From: Sulfurovum sp. UBA1140
GTDB lineage: Bacteria > Campylobacterota > Campylobacteria > Campylobacterales > Sulfurovaceae
Direction: 5' to 3'
Assembly: GCA_002311915.1 (NCBI GenBank)
Contig: DCAF01000019.1
Coordinates: forward strand, 24,069 to 53,174
DNA: 29,106 bases
In this document: piece by piece, positions 23,829 through 29,106 of the stretch
Layout: each line of letters starts with the position of its first letter
Numbering within the stretch: the first letter of the stretch is position 1
Program-made: the position numbers and the translations under genes
The notes under the pieces: generated by a model
Database searches by the model: none
The model's input: the letters and a program-made list of their open reading frames with translations, nothing else
What the model was told of the DNA's origin: nothing

Positions 23829-24548
23829 CTACTTAATTGCTAAAGTTCCTTCAAATGGACCAAATTTGGCAACGGTCATAACGTCAACAAATCCAGCCCG
23901 TTTTAGCATGTCCATATTCCCTTTGGTTGAGAAGGGTTCAAGTACCCCTTTAAGGGTTCGAGTTTTTTGAAAAATCTCTTCGGGAGTATATCCCTGCTCT
24001 AACTTATACTCATTATAGATACCTGTCATAATATCTTGAAACCTAGCATCAGGAGCACGTACTTTTTCAAAGTATAAAAAAGCACCCCCCCAATTAAGCG
24101 ATTGGTATATTTTATCTATGAGCTGTTGACGCTGACTTGGGCGAATAAATTGCACCACATAATACGAAGTAATCAAATCTGTTGGCTCAAACGTATACTC
24201 CAAAATATCCTCAAAAGAGAATGAAAGATTGGGCAGTTGATACTTCTCTTTGGCAAGTTTTACCATATCCTCTTCAATATCTAAACCAATAAATTTGGCT
24301 TTTCTATCACTAAACCTCTCGGCTAATTTGTAGGATAAAATACCTGTTGATGCCCCTATCTCATAACAAGTAGAGTCATCTTTTACAAAATAGTCACTCA
24401 GCTTTAAAATCATATCATGCCCCTCATTGTAAAGGGGTACCGATTTAGCAACATGAGATTCAAAATCTTTTACCATCTCTCCTGAAAATTTCCAAGAGGC
24501 ATTTCCTGAATCAATATTGTCCCCCACGGTACGTTTATCTATACTCAT
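23829..24548 (-). CDS. SAM-dependent methyltransferase, CmoA-like
   Basis: This 239-residue class I methyltransferase-fold protein follows the tRNA carboxy-SAM synthase CmoA in layout: SVPLYNEGH early, motif I CYEIGASTGIL, motif II FIGLDIEEDM, SYYVVQFIRPSQRQQLIDKIYQSLNWGGA, then YTPEEIFQKTRTL and MLKRAGF. The start is the ATG at 24548 with AGGAG upstream; the frame extends six codons to a poor TTG. It starts 10 bases after the stop of the modular secreted protein and so shares its transcript. Its place in a glycan locus makes a sugar methyltransferase, or a carboxy-SAM-like chemistry, as likely as a tRNA role. Confidence 0.82.
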   Translation of the reverse strand: MSIDKRTVGDNIDSGNASWKFSGEMVKDFESHVAKSVPLYNEGHDMILKLSDYFVKDDSTCYEIGASTGILSYKLAERFSDRKAKFIGLDIEEDMVKLAKEKYQLPNLSFSFEDILEYTFEPTDLITSYYVVQFIRPSQRQQLIDKIYQSLNWGGAFLYFEKVRAPDARFQDIMTGIYNEYKLEQGYTPEEIFQKTRTLKGVLEPFSTKGNMDMLKRAGFVDVMTVAKFGPFEGTLAIK

Positions 24549-24558
24549 TATTTTCTCC

Positions 24559-26712
24559 TTAATCAAACATCAAAATATCATCAAGACGACCCGACCCACG
24601 AATCATAAAAGCGTTCACCGAAATCAACTCATTTCCTGCTTCAAAACGGGCAATATCTTCTGCTAAATTACGGGTAAAGGTCCGCCATGTTCCATCATCA
24701 GCGTTAGCACCTAGTCCTAGCAACACATACTGTCCACTTAAACCCCGATCATCATCTCTTGGGCTATAAACTAAATACCTGCGACCATTGGTGGTCTCTA
24801 CCGAAATATAAATTGTAAAGTTTTCATTATAATTCATACTCCATCGTACATAACGGTTATTGGTATCATTCCATGCATTATCACCACCTCTGTCACCCAA
24901 CATATATCCATTACTTTTCTCTGCACCCAATAGTTGAATAACCCGACTGCCTCGGGTAGCATCTTCTACATTGGTAATGGTGGCTCCTTCGGGAACATTG
25001 GCAAAAATAGACCAACCATTGGTATTTCCATCTTCGGCATCTTCATAAAAGGTCTCTTCATAACTAAAGAGTGTTTTAATATCATCTAAACGACCTGACC
25101 CTCTTACCAAAAAGGCATGAATGGCAATCAACTCATTGTTGGGTTCAAACTGATGTAAATCATCTTCTAGGTTACGGCTAAAGGTCTGCCATGTTCCACT
25201 GTTTGCACCCTCACCTAAACCAAAACGGATATAGTTACCTGATTTACCTTCATCGGTATTGGTTGGGGTATACAACATATATCTTGCTCCCTCTTGAGTC
25301 TCTATGGCAACATAGATATTAAAGTCTTCGGTAAAGTTCATACTCCATCGAATACTGCTATGGTTTCGATTGTTCCACTGCCCATCTCCTGTTCGACTCC
25401 CTAGCTCAAATCCATTGTCCCGTCCTGTCCCACGAAGCTCTATAACTTGACCCCCTCGAAGGGCATCCTCTATATTGGTAATGGTAGCCCCTGCTGGGGT
25501 GTTGTCATAAATTGTCCACCCCTCGGTATTACCATCTTCGGCATCTTCATAGACCACATCATCTTCGACAGGTACTACTTTTGGTCGAGAGAGCATCTTA
25601 ACGTCATCAATTAATCCACTCCCTCGAATGGTAAACGCATTAACCGATACAATCGAATTATTGGGTTCAAAATCTTTTAAATCCTGTTCCAAGTCTCGGG
25701 TTACTGTTTGCCAAAAGTCATTGGTAGCACCATTTCTCCATCTGTCGTTATTGAGTCCTACCAATGCTCCTCTGCCTAGTTCATGCCAAATGGTTTGACC
25801 ATTATCTTGCACTCCTCCACTAGGGGTATATCTTCCTGTATTAACATAGAGTAAATCTCTACTTCCTAGTGTTGTTTGTACAGATATACGTACCTCGTAG
25901 TTCTCATAATAGCGTGATTTCCACTGTAAAATGCTCTGCGTTGTATTGTTCCATGCACCCTCTCCTGTAGCACTCCCAATTGTGTAACCATTGTCTTGTC
26001 CTGAACCCTGAAATCGTATCACATTCCCTTGGGCATGGTCATCCCACGCATCGGGGATATTGGTAATGGTGGCTCCTGCTGGATTGTTATCAGAAACACC
26101 CCAATTAACAATACCCTCTTCGCCATCTTCATAAACGGTCTCTTCTGGATTGTAAAGAATAATATCATCAATCGAAGCATCCGAACCATTATAAATAAAA
26201 CCATTCACTGAGATAAGTTCATTATCGGGTTCAGCATCTTTCAAATCGGTCTCTAAATTTCGGGTATAAGTACGCCACACTCCCTTGTATTCATTATGTA
26301 TATAACCCCCTAAACCATGTAAAATACCCCCCTCAAAACCATGAAACAGATAGCGTCTAGGAAGGTCGTTATAAAAAAGGTATCGTATTCCTTTGGTGGT
26401 ACTTAACACCACATAAACGGTATATCGGTTATCAACCACCATTTTCCAACTGATGGTTTTTTCGGTTCTGTTATTCCATGAACCCACAGCATCACTGGTA
26501 ATGGCACCTAAAATAGAAGAACCACCATTGGTAATTCTAATGGCTCGACTCTCTTGAGAGGGGCTATAGACATTCGTAATAATTGCAGGAGCCCTACGAA
26601 CACGCCATCCATTAGTGGTACCATCTTCTCCATCTTCATAGACTGTGGTGGCATGAAGTGACGTAACAAATATCAACATAACCCATAACATATTTTTTAA
26701 TTTTTTTATCAT
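24559..26712 (-). CDS. Secreted protein with four tandem ~165-residue modules
   Basis: This 717-residue protein begins with a Sec signal peptide (cleavage probably after SLHA, about residue 21). The rest is four diverged copies of one module: about 23-187, 193-374, 387-548 and 555-717. Each starts near YEDxEDG and then shows GATITN, a W-rich strand, an R(Y/D)L(V/L)Y strand and TWxTFxRNLxxDL, and ends GSGxxDDI. The alternating strand pattern suggests a beta-sandwich like carbohydrate-binding or adhesin domains, but I cannot name a family. There is no membrane anchor after the signal and no type I secretion repeats. It is colinear with the upstream 760-residue paralogue. The ATG at 26712 is preceded by a duplicated ribosome-binding site. 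Confidence 0.85.
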   Translation of the reverse strand: MIKKLKNMLWVMLIFVTSLHATTVYEDGEDGTTNGWRVRRAPAIITNVYSPSQESRAIRITNGGSSILGAITSDAVGSWNNRTEKTISWKMVVDNRYTVYVVLSTTKGIRYLFYNDLPRRYLFHGFEGGILHGLGGYIHNEYKGVWRTYTRNLETDLKDAEPDNELISVNGFIYNGSDASIDDIILYNPEETVYEDGEEGIVNWGVSDNNPAGATITNIPDAWDDHAQGNVIRFQGSGQDNGYTIGSATGEGAWNNTTQSILQWKSRYYENYEVRISVQTTLGSRDLLYVNTGRYTPSGGVQDNGQTIWHELGRGALVGLNNDRWRNGATNDFWQTVTRDLEQDLKDFEPNNSIVSVNAFTIRGSGLIDDVKMLSRPKVVPVEDDVVYEDAEDGNTEGWTIYDNTPAGATITNIEDALRGGQVIELRGTGRDNGFELGSRTGDGQWNNRNHSSIRWSMNFTEDFNIYVAIETQEGARYMLYTPTNTDEGKSGNYIRFGLGEGANSGTWQTFSRNLEDDLHQFEPNNELIAIHAFLVRGSGRLDDIKTLFSYEETFYEDAEDGNTNGWSIFANVPEGATITNVEDATRGSRVIQLLGAEKSNGYMLGDRGGDNAWNDTNNRYVRWSMNYNENFTIYISVETTNGRRYLVYSPRDDDRGLSGQYVLLGLGANADDGTWRTFTRNLAEDIARFEAGNELISVNAFMIRGSGRLDDILMFD
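24562..25050 (-). repeat. Module 4 of the 717-residue protein
   Basis: It pairs with the last module of the upstream paralogue (26814-27305). The two share a 54-base exact match (24791-24844 and 27043-27096), including third codon positions, far closer than the other module pairs. Confidence 0.7.
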
Positions 26713-26752
26713 ATAAAATCCTTTACTTTTTTTATCATATAAAATCCTTTAC
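26701..26752 (-). repeat. 26-bp tandem duplication of RBS and start codon
   Basis: A 26-base unit containing AAAGGA, a spacer and ATGATAAAA is repeated exactly twice, back to back. The downstream copy starts the 717-residue gene. The upstream copy creates its own start codon at 26738. Confidence 0.85.
26709..26738 (-). promoter_or_regulatory. Upstream ORF created by the duplication
   Basis: The upstream ATG (26738) opens a nine-codon frame, MIKKVKDFI, whose TGA stop overlaps the ATG of the 717-residue gene (ATGA). Its ribosome-binding site is as good as that of the main gene, so coupling or altered translation is expected if the upstream copy is transcribed. Confidence 0.55.
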
Positions 26753-26810
26753 TTTATAAATATAAAAATAATCTTAAATTTATAAAGTATATCCAAACAA
26801 AAATTAGTTT

Positions 26811-29093
26811 TTAATTAATTGTTTCTATATCATCCAATAGACCCGAGCCTCGAATCATAAAGGCATTAATAGAGAGCAATTCGTTATCTGCTTCAGATGC
26901 TTGAATATCTTCTGCTAAATTACGGGTAAAGGTTTGCCATGTTCCATTACTGGCATTAACACCTAAACCTATAAGAATATATTGCCCTCTTAACCCTCGG
27001 TCATCATCTCGTGGAGTATAAACCAGATACCTGCGACCATTCGTGGTCTCTACCGAAATATAAATTGTAAAGTTTTCATTATAATTCATACTCCATTGTA
27101 GAGTAGAGTTTTCGGTATCCCCCCATGCGTTCTCTCCACCTCGGCTTCCCAAGATATATCCATTGCTCTTTCCTGCACCTTGCAGAGAGATAACCCTGCT
27201 CCCTCGCTCTGTATCAAAAATATTGATAATGGTTGCTCCTGCTGGATTATTAGCAAATATAGACCAACCATTCGTATTACCATCTTCGGCATCTTCATAT
27301 ACTATATTAGGGTTTAAAGGAGCTGGTGGTGGAGTAATAGGATTATTATTTTCATAAACAATAGCCGAAGAGAACATTTTAATATCATCAATCAATCCAC
27401 TATTACGAACAGCAAAAGCATTTACACCCAGTAGTCGATTATTGGGTTCAAAGTCTCGAATATCCTCTTCTAAATCTCGGGTAATGGTTTGCCACATGCC
27501 CAGTGCATTGTTGTGACTGTCCTCATCCCAAACAGAACCCCTAATTCTATCATCACCCAAAGCGTGATGAATCGCCCCTCCGTTTTCGATAATACCTAAA
27601 TGAACAGACCCCAAAGTATAAACCAAATCTCTAGCACCCAATGTTGTTTGAACACTCACTCTAAATTCAAAAGCATCCAAATTACGAATAACCCCACGCT
27701 CGTCTAAAATCTCTACCTCTGCTCCAAAATCTCTAAAACGCCACTGTAAAATTTTATCGGTACGGTTATTCCACCTATTCTCTCCATCAACTGCCCCCAA
27801 TTGATAAGTATTCTCTGCTCCTGTACCTTCTAAAGCAATCACTTGACCTTGTCGATGTTCCCCTTGTAAATCACTATCAGCAATGGTGGTAATGGTTGCT
27901 CCTACTGGATTGTTATCAATAACTGACCACCTATTAGCCCCCTCTCCATCTTCATAAATATGCTCTTGTGGGGTATAAAGTACCAAATCATCCAAACGTC
28001 CACCATCACCTCCATTAAAAATAAATCCATTTATTGAAATAAGCTCATTGGCAGGGTCAGCATCTTTTAAATCTCTCTCTAAATCTCGGGTAATGGTTCT
28101 CCAACGTCCATCGGTAATCGCTCCCCCTAAACCGTGGTGAATCCCCCCTTCAAATCCATGATACAATGCACGATTATGACTCACCGTGGTGTAAAAGAGA
28201 TGTCGAAGCCCAAAAGTTGTCTGTACATTAATTACAATCATACAGTTTCTATCGGTTCGCATTCGCCATGCTATATGTTTGTGGGTAGTATTATTAAAGG
28301 CGTTGTCTCCTGAGTTGGCTCCAAGCCGATGAGACCCTCCACCTGTGAACATAATTACACGACTCTCTATCTCTTCATCATAAATATTGGTAATGGTCTC
28401 ATCGGTAGAGGTACCATCACGCATGTGCCACGCCCCAATGCTTCCATCTTCTGCTGTTTCAAGTAGAGTATTACCACTGTTGGGTTGAGCATAGAGGTAG
28501 TTGGCATCTAAAGATGAGAGCAGTTCAACATCATCAACCAATGTTGTGCCACTTATCGTAACACCGTTTACGGCAATTAACTTATCATCTGCATCATAAT
28601 CTCTTAAATCATCTTTTAAATCTCGGGTATAGGTCTGCCACCGTCCATCAGTTCCTACTCCATAAGGAACACCATCTCCATCACGAGACAACCCCAGTCC
28701 ATGATGAATCGTTTGACCATCTCCACTTAACCCTTGGTCAGCTACATCAGGGGTATAAACCAACTGCATGGCTCCCTTTTGCGTTTGAACATCTACTGTT
28801 ACAGTGAAGCATTCACTATTTTTCATCTTCCATTGTAAAACGCTATCGGTTTGATTATTCCAACTCTCTCCATTTGCCAACTTAAGATTATAAGAGCCAC
28901 CACGACCAAGTGCAATAACCCTACTCCCAAGTGTTGTATCGTAAATATTTTCAACAGAAGCATCTGCAGAACTCCCGTCACGAATACTCCACCCTTGGGT
29001 TGTTCCTGATTCTGCGTCAGAATAAATAGTGGTTGCATCTGCCATACTTAAGAGTGCCAACACAGAGAGTATCATCAAATTTATCTTTTTCAT
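26811..29093 (-). CDS. Secreted protein with four tandem modules, paralogue
   Basis: This 760-residue protein has a Sec signal peptide (SMADA near residue 20) and four modules of the same kind as in the 717-residue neighbour: about 23-191, 209-374, 378-574 and 597-760. A Pro/Asn-rich linker (about 582-596) precedes the last. By sequence, its modules 2, 3 and 4 pair with modules 1, 2 and 4 of the neighbour, so one protein gained or lost a module. Module 3 carries an insertion of about 25 residues after its first W-rich strand. GGAG precedes the ATG. The function is unknown. An extracellular binding or structural role is inferred from signal, repeats and beta-rich pattern. Confidence 0.85.
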   Translation of the reverse strand: MKKINLMILSVLALLSMADATTIYSDAESGTTQGWSIRDGSSADASVENIYDTTLGSRVIALGRGGSYNLKLANGESWNNQTDSVLQWKMKNSECFTVTVDVQTQKGAMQLVYTPDVADQGLSGDGQTIHHGLGLSRDGDGVPYGVGTDGRWQTYTRDLKDDLRDYDADDKLIAVNGVTISGTTLVDDVELLSSLDANYLYAQPNSGNTLLETAEDGSIGAWHMRDGTSTDETITNIYDEEIESRVIMFTGGGSHRLGANSGDNAFNNTTHKHIAWRMRTDRNCMIVINVQTTFGLRHLFYTTVSHNRALYHGFEGGIHHGLGGAITDGRWRTITRDLERDLKDADPANELISINGFIFNGGDGGRLDDLVLYTPQEHIYEDGEGANRWSVIDNNPVGATITTIADSDLQGEHRQGQVIALEGTGAENTYQLGAVDGENRWNNRTDKILQWRFRDFGAEVEILDERGVIRNLDAFEFRVSVQTTLGARDLVYTLGSVHLGIIENGGAIHHALGDDRIRGSVWDEDSHNNALGMWQTITRDLEEDIRDFEPNNRLLGVNAFAVRNSGLIDDIKMFSSAIVYENNNPITPPPAPLNPNIVYEDAEDGNTNGWSIFANNPAGATIINIFDTERGSRVISLQGAGKSNGYILGSRGGENAWGDTENSTLQWSMNYNENFTIYISVETTNGRRYLVYTPRDDDRGLRGQYILIGLGVNASNGTWQTFTRNLAEDIQASEADNELLSINAFMIRGSGLLDDIETIN
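26814..27305 (-). repeat. Module 4 of the 760-residue protein
   Basis: Partner of 24562-25050, with a 26-residue identical stretch (from WSMNYNEN to RRYLVY) encoded by nearly identical DNA. Confidence 0.7.
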
Positions 29094-29106
29094 TATTTGC
29101 TCCTTC

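Noticed and set aside
24559..29093. The modular proteins as substrates of the type I secretion system
   Set aside because: Both have clear Sec signal peptides, and no glycine-rich RTX repeats or C-terminal secretion signals are visible. Type I substrates normally lack Sec signals.
24559..29093. The modular proteins as the S-layer protein
   Set aside because: There is no S-layer homology domain or known S-layer feature. Proximity alone is not enough.
1..29106. CRISPR array, tRNA or rRNA genes
   Set aside because: No regularly spaced direct repeats were seen and no tRNA- or rRNA-like sequence was recognised on either strand.

Overview
The window looks like chromosomal DNA of a chemolithotrophic Campylobacterota (Sulfurimonas/Sulfurovum-like). 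The reasons are the low G+C content, dense operons with frequent TTG/GTG starts, a four-subunit pyruvate:acceptor oxidoreductase in the gamma-delta-alpha-beta order seen in Helicobacter and relatives, and a SapC/type I secretion cassette resembling the S-layer export genes of Campylobacter fetus. The genus is inference; no rRNA or other marker gene is present.

Layout. (1) 64-4010: housekeeping and small genes: an aldehyde dehydrogenase, a divergent pair of small membrane-protein transcription units that share a symmetric FNR-type promoter (1964-2033), luxS with a small partner gene, and a short hypothetical ORF. (2) 4288-8297 (minus): porB, porA, porD, porC and a HAD phosphatase. (3) 8491-14368 (plus): a type I secretion operon. 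Its first gene fuses a REP-transposase-like (RAYT/Y1) domain, whose HUH motif is destroyed, to a SapC domain. An ABC exporter, an HlyD-type adaptor and a TolC-type outer-membrane channel follow. (4) 14481-14961: a small unknown gene broken by a one-base shift in a C5 tract. (5) 15014-20156 (plus): gmd, rmd and two GT4 glycosyltransferases, probably making and polymerising GDP-D-rhamnose. The gmd gene is split by a 341-residue LAGLIDADG intein placed inside its conserved nucleotide-sugar-binding motif. (6) 20143-29093 (minus): a CapA-like protein, a Wzx-like flippase, a NanM-type sugar O-methyltransferase, a CmoA-like methyltransferase, and two secreted proteins each made of four diverged copies of an unrecognised ~165-residue module.

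How it works together (inference). Regions 3-6 form a surface locus: a protein secretion channel of the S-layer type beside a D-rhamnose-type glycan synthesis, methylation and export cluster, with secreted modular proteins that may act at the cell surface. The secretion substrate is not in the window. Three copies or partial copies of a modular intergenic repeat (4164-4235, 14408-14450, 23712-23809) lie at the edges of these blocks.

The strongest candidates for something new are the gmd intein, the RAYT-SapC fusion at the head of a secretion operon (with a possible internal SapC start), the bidirectional FNR promoter, and the tandem-module secreted proteins with a duplicated ribosome-binding site. 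All calls come from reading the sequence; no database search was possible.
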